A DNA stretch of 64,000 nt from Phoenix dactylifera (Eukaryota; Streptophyta; Magnoliopsida; Arecales; Arecaceae), in the NCBI RefSeq assembly GCF_009389715.1, contig NW_024067666.1:3203001-3267000 (forward strand), written 5' to 3'. The translations under genes and the position numbers were made by a program. Shown one piece after another: positions 1 through 12,567 of this stretch (positions within the stretch are counted from its first letter, which is position 1; each line of letters starts with the position of its first letter). Under the pieces are notes generated by a model. That model worked only from the letters and a program-made list of their open reading frames with translations. It had not been told where the DNA came from and searched no databases.

Positions 1-739
1 GAAGAGCATTTATCAAAGGAAGGTGGTGGTTGTGTCATTTTTGAAGTCAAAAGTAGAACTAGGATGAACTCACTTTCTTTTCTTTTCTTTTCTTTCTTTC
101 TTTTTCTTTTTTTTTTGGTGGGGGCGCGGTAACTCCCGGTTGATGCATACATAAATATGCCTCTTGGAATCTATTTGGATTAGGCCTATAGGATTTGTAT
201 GGAAATTGGCAGTGTAGCAGCAGCAAGGTAATCCATAACTAGAGATTGAAGTTGGTGATATGCAAGTGGAATCAAGAACCGATCTGTGTCTCAGCATCTC
301 AGACTTCTTGCCATGTTGTTCTAAGTTTGGCATCAGGAACTCTCTTTGGAGGTTAAGAGAGGATTTCAGCAGCATGGAAGCGGTCAGTGCGGTATCTAAT
401 TGGGGTATTTGGGAACTTTTTGTTGGGTTATTTTTGGACTAAACCTGTTTACAGATGTTCTCTCTTCTTATTTGGTTAGGTCTAGTTCTTTGTTTTATTG
501 TCTACTCTTTCAGGCTGATGGGTTGGCTGTGGGTTATCTCAGAAGGTGATGTTTCTATGACCTATTGAAGATGAAATGAGCTTATCCTAATAACTATCAG
601 TATCCCTGATACATATGATGTCTCCTGTTGATCTTATCGCCATTTTTTTGTCATAGCATTAGTGGAAGATGGCCCACCTGATACAATCTCTAGCATCCAA
701 CACTTGTTTCTCATACTGACACCTGACCTGGAACCAGTG
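1..739. other. intergenic, no gene seen
   Basis: Pyrimidine-rich low-complexity DNA near 75-120 is followed by unremarkable AT-rich sequence. The short open frames here show no motif I recognise. Confidence 0.5.
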
Positions 740-958
740 CAGGCTTTTGAGTTGGATCATCTTGAGAATGGGGTCTCATCCTTCGAGGCTGGGAGCATTA
801 TTCTTGAGAAAGTGAGAGAGTGTGGTGCCTTTCAAGCCATGCATGTTTACCGCAAGGCGAATAAAACAGTTGACTGGATCGCTTCCTATGGTTATTCATC
901 ACTTTGGCGAGTTTTTTTGGACTCAGAGTTTTATTGTGAGTCGTCTTCTTTCTTTTGA
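740..958 (+). mobile_element. LINE relic: end of an RNase H-like domain
   Basis: A plus-strand open stretch ends in a segment reading HVYRKANKTVDWIASYG, the form of the C-terminal RNase H region of plant L1-clade LINEs (usual form HVYREANRAADWVA). The next residues contain a tryptophan in the usual place, then a stop codon at 956-958. Upstream residues no longer look like an RNase H fold, so this is a 5'-truncated, decayed copy. A sister copy lies at 8815-9165 on the same strand. Family recognition is from memory of the motif. Confidence 0.5.
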
Positions 959-1380
959 CACGGCTGGCTGTATTGATGCATATTTAGTATGAGTAGCTGA
1001 TGTACCAAAATAAAAAACAGTTTGACTTGTTTTATAATTTCCGCTTTAAAGTCGCATAAGAAAGAGAATCCAACGTGCACTTCATAAGCATCCCATTTTC
1101 CCAAATAAGTGTTTTCATGATCTAGCACTTCTATAATAAAGCACGTAAAATTTTACAGCTCTATTTTTAGGCTTCAAGAGTGTTATCTTCATCCATCTTC
1201 CCCAAGGAACTGTAATCCATTCTTGTTTCTAGACTAAAATTTCCTACTCATCTGTTCAAACTGAACTCTTACACGATGCAAATTTGTGAAAGAGTGCGCT
1301 CAAGCTTGACATGGAAACATAAAAAGACATGCATTTAAATGACAAGAAGATCAATAATGTGAGCATGCAACCAGCATGAC
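959..1380. other. intergenic / 3' flank of SNAP33
   Basis: AT-rich sequence between the LINE relic and the SNAP33 stop codon. Its right part is likely the 3' UTR of SNAP33, but I could not place the polyadenylation site. Confidence 0.4.
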
Positions 1381-1454
1381 CCAATTCAATATGATGGGTG
1401 GAATGTTACGATAAAAACCGGCTCATCTTCAACACCCTTTCTAACGTTAGCAAA

Positions 1455-4400
1455 CTATTTTCCAAGCAGACGACGCCCTCGAATATTTGCTCTTTTCACC
1501 CTGAAATTTAGTTCATCAACATCATCCTGCATACGATCCAGAGCTCCGGTATGCCTGCAATTACCAAACAAAACAACGACATTTAGTTTAACAGAAAATT
1601 GGGGGAAAGTGTCACTGAGGTAGGATTTGGTAAAATAAACAACTAACGTGTGGTCAATGTTCATAAAGTGTGTCCCTTTTAATGCATCACTTCATGTCAG
1701 GTGGCCTTTGAACGTTATTTTTATCTCGAATATAAGATAGTTTCACCACATAATGTCAATGCTTGATATCATGACTTACGCTTAACTTCTAGCAACATCA
1801 ATCTGCCATTAACCCACAAGGCATTTCTTTACAAAGATTAATCAATTCAAAGTCCAAAATAAGAAGCTTACAGGGAAAAATAACTAAAACTGCATGTAAA
1901 TGAGGCACACAGAAACAGATTAAAGAGCAAAGCATAGCAATAAGGTGATTTGATGACATCCATGATACTGATCAAAGGATACAAATTATACCCATATAAT
2001 ATTAGTTCCAATCCTCATTAAGTTTCTCAACCTCTCCAGTTCAACCATTCACAGTTGAATCAGGTGGATCCCACCATAAGATGTGAAAATGTTTCATGAC
2101 CGAACAGGACAAGATGGCAACAGGAGAGCATACAATCTCACAATCCAAAATGTGATGCAAACATCAAGCTCATGCAAACAAAGGATTAGTATCAATGTTT
2201 CTAGTAGATATCACTGCTCAAAGAAAGCTTTAGGCAGTCAGCATGGCCAACCTCAAAACTTCCACTTTGCCATAATCCTCCTCTATACCACATTTTTCCC
2301 TAGAGAGGGCAGAACTCGACCGCATAGAGATGTTTTTAGTAAAGAAGTGAAAAGGTTTAATTTCCTGGGATTGGCTTTAAGCTCAGGGCTGAAGTTGTAA
2401 AAGAATGAAGCATCAAGCATCTAATCAAAACCAGCAAATATGAGTTCTCCAAATCAAAACACAGACCATGCCAAGATCCCAAAAGATGTAAAGGCAAGAA
2501 ACAGACAGCCGACCTCTCTATCTCACCACCCATGTCCATAGCCATGTCCTTCAGCTCAACCAACAAGTCACTCAAATCAGAAAGGGCATCATTCTGCTTG
2601 GCCTTCTCTATCTGTTGAAAAAACCAAGATAATTAGATTTAATAGGTGATGGTCGTATATAGCTACTAAAATTTCCCTCCTCTCTACTATCTGCATTACC
2701 TCGACTTTCTCCAGTGCAGATGTAGGTTCAGAAGGAAAAGTTCGAGGATTGGACCGACACAAAGGACCTGATAATCCCAACTTTTGTCTCTGCTCCATGT
2801 GGCTTCCTTTTTGTATAAAAGAATCATCTGTTCATAGATCGATCAAATCAGATAACAAATCACCTAGACATTTCACCATATCAACATTTATTTTAGATTT
2901 ACCTCTTGTTAATACAGGCCCCTTTATTTCACGATTTTTCTTTGGCTTCCATGTCTTGGAGAAAATTCCGCCAAGACTTCCCAAAAGCTTTTCGCCCTGA
3001 AAAGAGAAACATATGAATTAGATGGGAACCTAACTTGAAAGCCTTAAGTTATGTAGTATATCCCATCTTCACTAGGTTGGAGTAGATGGGAATTTAACAA
3101 AAAGGCAATCCCTTCAAGCAGCAGCAAAACTAAAAACAAATCAAAGACTTGATGATCAAAAAATTAGTACTCATTTATATTTCTAAAGCCATCTAGTACA
3201 TCAATTTTCTTAATAAGCATGTGGTTTTAATATCAAAGGTTGAAATAGAAAAAACTCCATATTGAGCATCTGCATTTCTCATCTTGTGGCAGTTATACAG
3301 TGAGCCACAAAAATATGGTAGACTTGGATGATTTAGTCTTGACATGAGACCTCGTATTAGGACAGAAGGAATTGCACATGGGGAATCGTCTGTAAAAAGC
3401 ACTAAAAATAAGGGAATAACACTAGATGATGGATATCTTATTAGTTTTTTTTCCCAACTAAGCCCTAAAAAACAAGTCATTCCAACCCACCATGGCAAAC
3501 AGAAAAGGCAGGGATATATCCTAGATAGAGCATCATCCTATTTTACAGTCATGCAAAAACAAATGCTTAGGATTTTATTATCTTCAAAAATAATTCACAA
3601 AAGATACCAACAACTTGGAAGTGAATTATATGTCTGCAGCTAATTTTATACTAACAATCTCAGCAGCATTGCCAAATCTCAGTTAATAACCACCTCTCGA
3701 ATATGACAAAGTTCTCTATTTCTTAACTTAACTCTGTCATTCAGGAAGAGAGGAAGCTTATAATTATAGTCTTCAGAGGGGAAAAAAGGGGAAGTAATGA
3801 CTTCCTATTTTAACAATTCTGTAGTATAGAATAGAAAAGATAATGACACCTCAATTAAAAAGATAAGGTATTTAGTGTTATCCACACCAATTCTACCATT
3901 GTCTGTGGACTGTAAAATGTACTATGTTGCTAAAAGATTTAATGAACTCAGTGATCAGTGCCAGTGCCAAGACTGAACAATTACTAATGAGAGATAGTAA
4001 TAACCAGTTGTTGAACAATCTAACTGAAAAGTATGCTAAACCTTAAAAAGTCTAAGCTCAAAATGAAAAGCAAAGAAAGAGGTAGGACAAAATCAAGATA
4101 ACAATGAAACATAGGCACAAGAACAAATAAGTTATTAAAGATATGATCACAATACATGTAACCAAATGAGTTCCACATAAAAGAGCATGAAAGTGGATAA
4201 AAAGTAGCATTAGAGCCTCAGAAGCAAAGACTTCTATAAAGAATAGCATGCTCACAATATCTTATGAAATAATCTTATGCCCTATATTTGAGTTGCCTGA
4301 CAAGAAATAACGAATATCCATAATTCTGCAAATTTTCAAGGAAAAGGGCTAGACATCTTGCTAGATTATCATGTCCACATAGATCCAGTTGAACACAGAA

Positions 4401-4898
4401 CTGCATGAATTAAACAAAGCATACCCTACTGAGGTCATGATCAATGTCTGCAGCAGTTAGATGAGTCTGAGTAATTTTTTGGCCCTGCTGATGCAAGCTG
4501 ATGAGAGTCCTTGAAGCATCTCCTCTCATCTCTTCAGCAATCTTCAAACAGCCATTTATTTTGTGTGTAGTCTCCTCAGCCTTATACACAGCATGGTTCT
4601 CTAGCTCTTGCACAGACTGGTTTTCAAAACCCCCCGAGTCACGGAAGTCATTTTTGTATTTGATTCTTGAAGTTGAAAAGCCTGAATATGATGACGAAGA
4701 AGAAGCACCATTTCCTTCATCTCCATTGTAACTAAACTTGGAGCTTGTTTTTTTCGGTCTGCTGATCACAGGGGCTGAGGAAGCTCTTGCAGTCTTATGA
4801 TTCAAGTCAGACTCCGAATCAGAATCAAAAGGGTTGTAACCCGAAAAACCAGGATCAGGAGAACATTGCTTAGAGACCTTAGACACAGATGTCTTCAT
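1455..4898 (-). CDS. SNAP33: SNAP25-family SNARE (SNAP33-like), five coding exons
   Basis: This gene encodes a Qb+Qc SNARE that joins syntaxin and VAMP partners in vesicle fusion at the plasma membrane and cell plate. Coding exons on the minus strand are 4898-4425, 2996-2903, 2827-2700, 2611-2514 and 1554-1455. All have GT-AG borders and keep one frame, giving 297 residues; Arabidopsis SNAP33 is about 300. The N-terminal region has the family's GYNPFDSDSESD segment, then the Qb helix from FENQSVQELE to ADIDHDLSR. The linker contains GEKLLGSLGG and SKTWKPKK. The Qc helix runs from LSDLSDLLVELKDMAMD through MQDDVDELNFRV and ends in RGRRLLGK. There is no membrane span, as usual for the family. 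The ATG at 4898 is chosen because the few in-frame residues upstream (to 4961) do not look like family sequence; the start is therefore the least certain part. Splicing was read by eye. Confidence 0.93.
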
Positions 4899-6905
4899 TA
4901 GGCTAATTTTAGAGATATCAACAGCAATAATTGCTGAAAATGCTGACAAAGATATCAACAAAAACAGTACACAATCAGCAGAACTCTAATCACCACAGAA
5001 ATCTGTCAATGTTACCTGTCAACACAAGAAAAGGCTGCCACTTTATAACACATGCTATCTAACACTGGTTTCAACAAAATGTTATGAAAAAGAAAACAGC
5101 ACAAACACAATATAAGACCAAACACATAGATGGACATGAGGAGGTAAACAGAAAAACTAGCATCACAAACAAGACCAAAAGACCATATCGATCAAAAAAG
5201 GGTGGTTGAACAAGATAATAACCAAATAAAAACCTGCATAGTGATGATGAAAAAGAAGTTAACATTAGAAATTATTTAGTTAAATAAACAGATCAAAGCA
5301 ATGGAAACCAAAGAACATGAGCAGGGTAAAAGAAGTGCAATTCCAGTATGATATATCCCAATGGTCAATAAGATAGAAAGTGCAAAGGAAAATTGAGGAA
5401 AGAAACAATGCTAGATGTTGCAAAAGAGTATTGAGAATATCTGAGATAAGAAAATCCATAGGTAGCTTAGCAGAATGTTGTTAACAAGATTCAAAATTAA
5501 TAATAAGTTTTTGCAGCGATCTCCTGCGTGATAGGATCCATGAAACTATTAAGCAATACCTGAAAACCTATCGGGGAGATAGAAAGTATATTCAGAAATA
5601 TCAGTGACCATAAGGGGATAGGAACAGAAATCTGAAGCATATTAATCAGTTATGGAGAAACGATATCGACAGTACATATGTTCAAAACCAAAGGAGTACT
5701 GATTCCTCTGAAAGATAGTAACACAAGAAAACTTAAAAATTAAAAGCAATGGCAGTTCATACAAAGCAATTGGCAATTGAAACGAAAATCCAATCATAGG
5801 AAATTAAATAGGTAAAAAAATCAATAAAGTACTGCAGTAGAAATTAAATATGGGTTTACCATAGGAAAACCAAAATATTTCATCAAGTAAGTGGTGGTGG
5901 TGCTCTACCTTCACCTTTTCCTCTTTCTGCAAAGATTTACGACCAGATCCTACAAAAACAACTACAGCAGGCAATAAAATCAACATATGAAACGAAATTA
6001 AATATCACATACTCTTTCTTATTTAAGAAATTATCAAAATAAAAACAATAGCAAGTAATTATAATACAAAAAATTCAGAGCACAGCAATTTCGGGAATTT
6101 AGAAACAAAAGTAGTTGCAAGGATAATAAAAGACACATGATCCTGATAAGAACCTAAACTAACGAACTTTCACCCCACAAACAAATTTCTTTAAAAAAAA
6201 AGAACAAGATAGATCCCAAAACATCACCATCAGCGAAAAAGTACAAACCCTAAAACCAAAAAGAAGACGGCAATCAAAACCCAGAAACCGAGACCAGAAG
6301 TCATGGAATCAGAATCAAGTAAAGATCGGCAAAAGAAGAATCATGGAATTGAGGATGGGAAAAGAATTGGTCTTCGCATTTCCTTAACAAGATTCTTAAA
6401 CCCCAACAAAAGTCCAAGAGAAAAAAAAAACAAATAGAGAAGAATGCAAACGCAGAAAAAAGAATACCTAATTCAGAAAATAAGACACTTATCAATCCGA
6501 TATAAACTATAGAACGAACTGGGCCCGAAATTTCAGATGGGGCGAGCATTCCGAGAACTGAAACACTTTCGAACACGGCTAAAGTTAGACCGAATTTAAC
6601 CACTTCTCCCCCCCGTTCTCTCCACTAATTCAAGAAAACAGTTAACGAAATGCCAGTAACAAGAGATCAAAGTAATCAAACCTAAGGAACGAAACAGAGA
6701 AGAATACCTCGAAAAACCCAAGAGGGATAGCGCTCCACGACCACAACACGTCGAAGAAACGATGGAGGATGAGGAGGAGAGGAGAAGGTTAAAAAGACGA
6801 GCTTTTTCTCGTCACCCACGCGGCGATCACGTCCAAAGGGCGCCGCGAGACTGCCGCCGCCGGGGAGGATGGGGCGGAGGAGAAGTGGAGTGGGAGGAGA
6901 AAGGT
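4899..6905 (-). other. SNAP33 5' UTR with leader intron
   Basis: A minus-strand leader exon appears to end at 6708 with a good donor (CGAG before GTATTC). Acceptors lie near 5000-5020 (TTGACAG before GTAACATTGACAG), which leaves an intron of about 1.7 kb. A small segment near 5911-5955 is also bounded by a TGTAG acceptor and an AAG/GTAGAG donor and could be an optional noncoding exon. No other gene was seen in this span. The exon structure is inferred from splice consensus only. Confidence 0.5.
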
Positions 6906-6934
6906 GGTGATCTAAACTAATTTAGATCTATTAA

Positions 6935-6944
6935 TATTTATATA
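6935..6944 (-). promoter_or_regulatory. TATA box of SNAP33
   Basis: The minus strand reads TATATAAATA, a near-perfect TATA box. It would place the transcription start near 6905, upstream of the proposed leader exon ending at 6708. Confidence 0.5.
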
Positions 6945-6949
6945 CACTT

Positions 6950-8814
6950 TTGGGTAATCTTATGGATTTTTCAAAAAATTAGACGGCTCAAATTAAATTT
7001 CGTGCGTAGAGTAGACGGTTGAGATCTTCTCTCGCTTTGCTGCGAGCGTGCGCCAGAAAATCAGACCGTTGGCCCCTGTCGCTTCTTGGGGTCGCAGCTG
7101 TCTGCGTTCGCAGGCATCAGGATTATTCTTCCCTTCGCGCAGGAGATTGGGTTCACTGGAACCTTAGGCCGCACAGACCAAATGATTCTGATTGAGTGAT
7201 TAATAATGACATATTTTTTGGGTTATTAGATTGAAATGAATGATAAAATCAAGGGAAATAACATATATTTTCTAGTTGATTTTTTTTATTAGACCTTGAG
7301 ATTTTGTGTGTGTTGGTTTGCATGGGATTCTAGATGACTTTAAAAAAGTTTTGATCTTTTACTTTGAAGGCTTCTTTTCTTTTTCCAAGAGAAATCTAAG
7401 TGACCTCTTCTGAGCTACCTTGGCATCTTCATAATTTGGATGGGTCTTATGCTTACAGATGTATCCATTCTAGAGCTTTGCAATATAGTTGGTCTCAAAA
7501 AAAAAAAAAAATGGACATGATGGTAGTCTCCAGAAATAAGTCTTGGAGATATTCAAACTAAGATTGCATGCAAATTTTTACAAGCCGGTTGGAAATGCGG
7601 ATTTGGAAGTTGGTGCAAACATTACATCTTTTAAGGGGGTGGGAAGCCTGGAGAAAAGCACATAGGGTTGAAGAAAGTTGGCTACAAAGATTGGAATCTT
7701 AACTCAATTTGGCATGTGTGATTTGGTAGATTCAGATAAGATCCAAATCCAATGAGGAAGATGGATGATCCGGACGGAGTTAACTTCATACTTAAACCTT
7801 AAGCACCAATATTAGCTTAATAGTTGGGTTTTGTTTTCTCTAGGTAACTAATGCTATGTTGCACCAACATGTTCCTATCCTTGTTCTCAGTTTATTGTGG
7901 TGGAAGGAGATCAGTGCTATTTAAGGGTTTGAAGCAGGGGTATTTTCAGTCTACTTCAAAGGAAGGAAAAAGCAAATGAGAGATTTGGTGTTTTACTTGC
8001 AATCAAAATAGAGGAAGAAAAGTTGAGGGAAGGAGTGGCTGGTCCCTCCCCCTCCCCTCCTATGTTTTACCAAAAAAAAAAAAAAGGAGTGAGGATTTTT
8101 TTAATCAATGGTTAGAAATAAATCTTTTCTATGATCATATGATTTTTTTTCTCCTTCTTGCCCTAATCAGATAGCCATGTTGAGAATGGATAAAAAGAAT
8201 CACAAGCACCATTTAATGGAAAATTAGAATATTACTGCAGAAGATGCTGTGGTCTCTGATAGTTTTTTGAGCTTTGAGGCCATTATCCTTAAGAATGACA
8301 GATACAATGATGAACTCAATGTCCAACTACTCTACATACCTCACCATAACCTAGTTCAATACTAGAAATAGAGGTTAGGATTGCCTCAATTATCCGCTCA
8401 AGCTTATCCATGGCAGAAGGGGGAAGTTTGGGCATGTTTTTGTTTCATATTTTTCTATTTTAAACATTTTAATTTAATAGTTCCAAGGAAAATGCTAGTT
8501 GAACTCACTTATGTGATGGATACATAGGATAGTTTTTTGTGGTTGAATGAGTTTGTCCATTAGATGAATACTTTGTTGGACTAGTTTTGAAGGACAAAAA
8601 CAAAATTTTGCAAATTCTTCTCTGTTCCATTCTCCTTCACTTTCCCTTTCTTCTTCTCCTTCATCCTAATCTTTGCTTTAAAAACAAGAAAGTAAGATCT
8701 TTGTCTGGCCTTCCCTCCATCGGCGAACTCTCTAAACATGCTGGAGTTCTACTTTTATGCATCATGGATCAGTAGCCACTAGCTAGTGCCACTCAATTGT
8801 TTGATACTACTATT
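6950..8814. other. intergenic, repeat-rich, no intact gene
   Basis: AT-rich sequence with two A-homopolymers near 7498-7511 and 8072-8085. These may be poly(A) tails of old retroelement insertions. I see no supported coding region. Confidence 0.4.
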
Positions 8815-9165
8815 CTAGATACTGACTTGCGAGGCTCTTGGAATGGACTCAAATATGCAAGACCTATACTGAAGGCTAGACAAGTTCTTTTTGAAGATTA
8901 CTTGGTGATAGTAATTGGATGGGTTGCGAGCTAGAATCAGCTAATTGAGAGCTATCCCCAATTGGAGGATTTGTGGAAGTTATCCAGAACGTCCCTTTTC
9001 ACACTTTTTATATCCATGGTGAGATAAATAGAGCAGTGGATTGAATGGCTTCCTATATTGCAGATCGCTTTGGTAACACTCTATGGCTAGATCAGATTTC
9101 TACACCACTTCCACTTTGGAATATTTTATTATCTGATTTGTCTGTATATATTCATACTCGATAAA
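8815..9165 (+). mobile_element. LINE relic: RNase H domain
   Basis: Translation on the plus strand gives an RNase H-like stretch of an L1-clade LINE: a segment resembling NGLKYARPILKARQVLFE, then DLWKL, then IHGEINRAVD, a TGA where the family has Trp, and MASYIADRFGNTLW, ending at a stop after VYIHTR. The sister copy at 740-958 retains the Trp (VDWIASY). In-frame stops show it is dead. Nothing of the reverse transcriptase was recognised upstream, so it is a 3'-end fragment, the usual outcome of incomplete LINE insertion. Confidence 0.6.
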
Positions 9166-12100
9166 TATGAGCCATTTGTTTGATAAAAAGAAAAAAGGAA
9201 GATGAATTTGGCTGCAGATGATAGGTTGGCTCCAACCTCTAGGCATGCCTCTTTTCACTCTGATCTAAAAAGTCACCTTTCATGTATGAGATAAGAGGAT
9301 GATGCCTACCCATGAGGGAAGTGGTGGGAACACACAGTGATTACTTAACTACTAAGGAGCAATAACCACAAAGTATTTATTAGTCTTGAAGAAGGCATAA
9401 TAAACCATACAAACTCCTATATTTCATGATCTGATTTAGATATAGGATTTGCTTCTCCTCAAAATCTTAATGACCGAGAAGAAGGAAACAACATTGCTCT
9501 GTATTTGTCAAGATTTATGCTGCACTTGAATGATCTGATGACCATGCCCTGATGAAAACCTTGAGACTGCATCTGTAGAAAGAGCTAATTATTGGAATAC
9601 AGCAACTTAGTAATCAGCTTTCACAAATATAATAATGCATCTTGTTTTGTGGTACAAGCCAAATAAAATTCATCATTTAAACTTACTGGTATATTAAGCA
9701 AAATTATACCATACTCCTTGCCACCATGTTACTTGGCTTGCTTTGCCATGCACCATGTATTCAGCATGCTAGGCATGGGTGTGCAAAGTTTCTGATCCAT
9801 ATTCAACAGAGAATAATAGATGCTGAAGGAGCTGAGAACCTCCATCTAACATGAGCATTAAGCTGTTTATCTGATCAGCTTTCACCACTCAGTGAGATGA
9901 TATAATGATGCGGCTATTATCAAAAATATAGATATATATATATATATTGTTAAAATGGCTGATTCATACAGTTCTAATACAGATACATTCAACTCTCCTT
10001 CTCCAGCCTATAAGGTATTCTCGGAGTGACTGGCCACATACGAGGCCATTTAGTCTGCGGCCCCATTAATTTACCAACAATAATTTGAGAGGTTGAGACT
10101 GCGATTTTCTATTCTTGCTTGCCATTGTTAATCCTAAATGAATGGCCAGCTCAATGGCAAAAATTTTCATAATCTTAGGAGTCTGTTTCACTTCCTAACA
10201 CTTTGGATATTTTCTATAATCCTGGTGGCACTTCTAACCTTGTTCCAGATTTTACCTTGTGTAATAAATTATAATCCTGGTGGCACTTCTATTTTACCTG
10301 TTTTCTCTTCATTTTCCCCAATTAAGAGAAGGCCGAAGGAAGAAACATCACCTGAAGAGAAAACTAGTAATCATACGGAACAATGCCCCCAGAGGCATCC
10401 CAGCTACAAATAATACAATGCGTACAGCATTGGCTACGTTGCTTATGATTGACGTAAATATCTGGAGTCCTATTTAGCTGTACTCCGTGCAAACCTACCA
10501 TTTTGTCTCTCTCTCTCTCTCTCTAAAATATACGGCTATTATTAAATGAATAACTTGTGACTAAAACAAAGAATATTCTAAAATTAGTTAGGATCGGCGT
10601 GAAGAAGGAATGGAAATGTGCGATGAAGAAAGAGACTCCTATTTGATGACATTAAATACTGGCCCATGAAATAGTTCTACATATTCGTTTGCTGCATTTA
10701 TTTTGAATCAGTCCCTTTCAGATATTATTTATCAACATTATCTTTTGAGCCTAGGTGGGTCATAGGGGCCTGATTTACCTAATCAACATTATCAAAGAAT
10801 GATTCACTTTGTTTCTCGATGTCAACCATTAGATCTTGTAATGGCTGTTTTGTGATTTACACAGACGGATGTACAATCCAATAGTTGATATCGTGAAAAA
10901 ATATCGTTCTTTCTTTCGTACAAAAAGTATAATTCGGATTCATGTCTCAACTAATTTAAGATTCCAAATAACGAATTTTAGCTGTATATTTCGTTTGAAA
11001 AAAAATTTAATTTTTTATAATATTAATTATTGGATTGTGCAATAGCCGCTTCAAAATTTATATAAATAGATTAAAAAAAGAAAAGGTTGGAGTGCTTTAT
11101 GAACTAATGCAATGCATGATGCAACTGTTGACATCACCGAAGGTAACGTGTGAAAGATATAACTCGAACCCACGTAATAGTTAAACATAAGAGACAAAAA
11201 GACATAAAACAAAATAATCAATTCAAAATTTATCCCATCAGGACATGCTAGAGGAAGCTGCAACGGGATAGAGATGGTTTTAGGGTGAAACCAGTGTGAG
11301 ACAGAGCATCAGGAGAACTGGAGGAGCATGCGTTCCTTTTTTTTTTTTAAGGGGTTTAAGGATTCAGTTGTCTTAACCAGAAAATTTGAACCTTGACTAA
11401 GTAGTCAAGAAATCAAAAATAAATATCCCAGAAAGACAAGATAATTCCAGAAATACGTCTGCAAACATGATTTTCTCCATTGCTATGGCCCTTTCTCCTC
11501 CTCCCTATTCATGTCCTCTCTCTCTCTCTCTCACTTACTCACTTGCACCCCCACACACACACACTGCTTTTTGTTTAAATGCACTAGATTCCATAGGCTT
11601 CACAACCACCAGAACCTCATATCCAGGGTGCAGCCAAAGGCTATATCCAGAAGAGGTGGTCTGTGGGTTTTGGAGGTGAAAGCTACCTATAGGTTAAGTC
11701 TCACATTTAAGCAAACAGGTTCCAAAGCATCCAATTTACCAAGTGGGGCGCGAGCGAACGCAACTGCAGGCAAAAGCACCTTTTCTTCTTTTTCCAAAAA
11801 GCCATGGGTAGATCAGTGGTCCGCATCTACCCTTCTTCTTTTTAAATTTTTTTTTTTCTTCTGAGATCCATATCTCTTTGCGTTTTATTAATTCAGATTT
11901 TCAGAGATTTCATCTCCTCCAATCCACAGGGTACCAGAGATAATATATTCTAGCGGTTTGTCATGCATGAGAATCGAGAATTTCCATGTGCTAAAACGGC
12001 TTCTAGCGTCGCCATCACACCTCCAAAAAGAAAAAGAAGTAATCTCCCATGACCAAACAGTCTTCCCACTAATAACAGTCGCGTGAAAGAGACAAGAAAA

Positions 12101-12182
12101 TTTGCACCACCTCTCACTCCTCCTACTCCTCCTCCACCCACTTGCGGTAGAAATACTAACTATAAAGACCCGTGCTAATATA
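9166..12182. other. intergenic, no gene seen
   Basis: Contains an (AT)n run near 9930-9948, a (CT)n run near 10505-10525 and CT/CA-rich tracts near 11517-11565. A 21-bp sequence starting TATAATCCTGG occurs twice, near 10215 and 10270. The small open frames show no recognisable domain. Confidence 0.4.
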
Positions 12183-12567
12183 TGTTTAGTCCTGCATCAA
12201 TTATTCGTTAGATAAATTTTAAATATTTTATACAGATTAAGAAATCTAAATAATATCTTCTGACTAGTTATTTTGGATGAGATTCTGAGTTGTTACAAAT
12301 GGTATCAGAACGGACCCAGCCTATAATCTATATAAGCTAGAAAACACTGCAATATGATTCTATTGGGACTGATCACGGATCGATCGTGGTGTTTATGATT
12401 AGATTTGAATGAATTTGAACGAAGGAAGTATGTGAGGATCCGTGAAGGCGTGTGTTTAGATCCACATCAGTTATTTGTTAGATAGATCTTGAGTGTTTAT
12501 ACAAAATTAGAAAATTCAAATAAAAACTTTCAATTAACTATTTTGGGTGAGAATCAAAGTTGTTAAA
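12183..12567 (+). mobile_element. TRIM (terminal-repeat retrotransposon in miniature)
   Basis: Two similar direct repeats of about 115 bp bracket a short noncoding interior. LTR1 is 12183-12297, starting TGTTTAGTCC and ending TGTTACA. LTR2 is about 12453-12567, starting TGTTTAGATCC. Two bases after LTR1 comes TGGTATCAGAAC (12300-12311), one base off the standard primer-binding site complementary to initiator-methionine tRNA. Only about 155 bp separates the LTRs and nothing is coded, which is the TRIM layout. Divergence between the LTRs implies an old insertion. No clean target duplication was found. Sequence after LTR2 (near 12568-12600) weakly resembles the interior again, so the copy may be part of a tandem derivative. 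Confidence 0.75.
12300..12311 (+). other. TRIM primer-binding site (initiator tRNA-Met type)
   Basis: TGGTATCAGAAC lies two bases inside the left LTR. It differs at one base from the usual plant sequence TGGTATCAGAGC. Confidence 0.7.
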
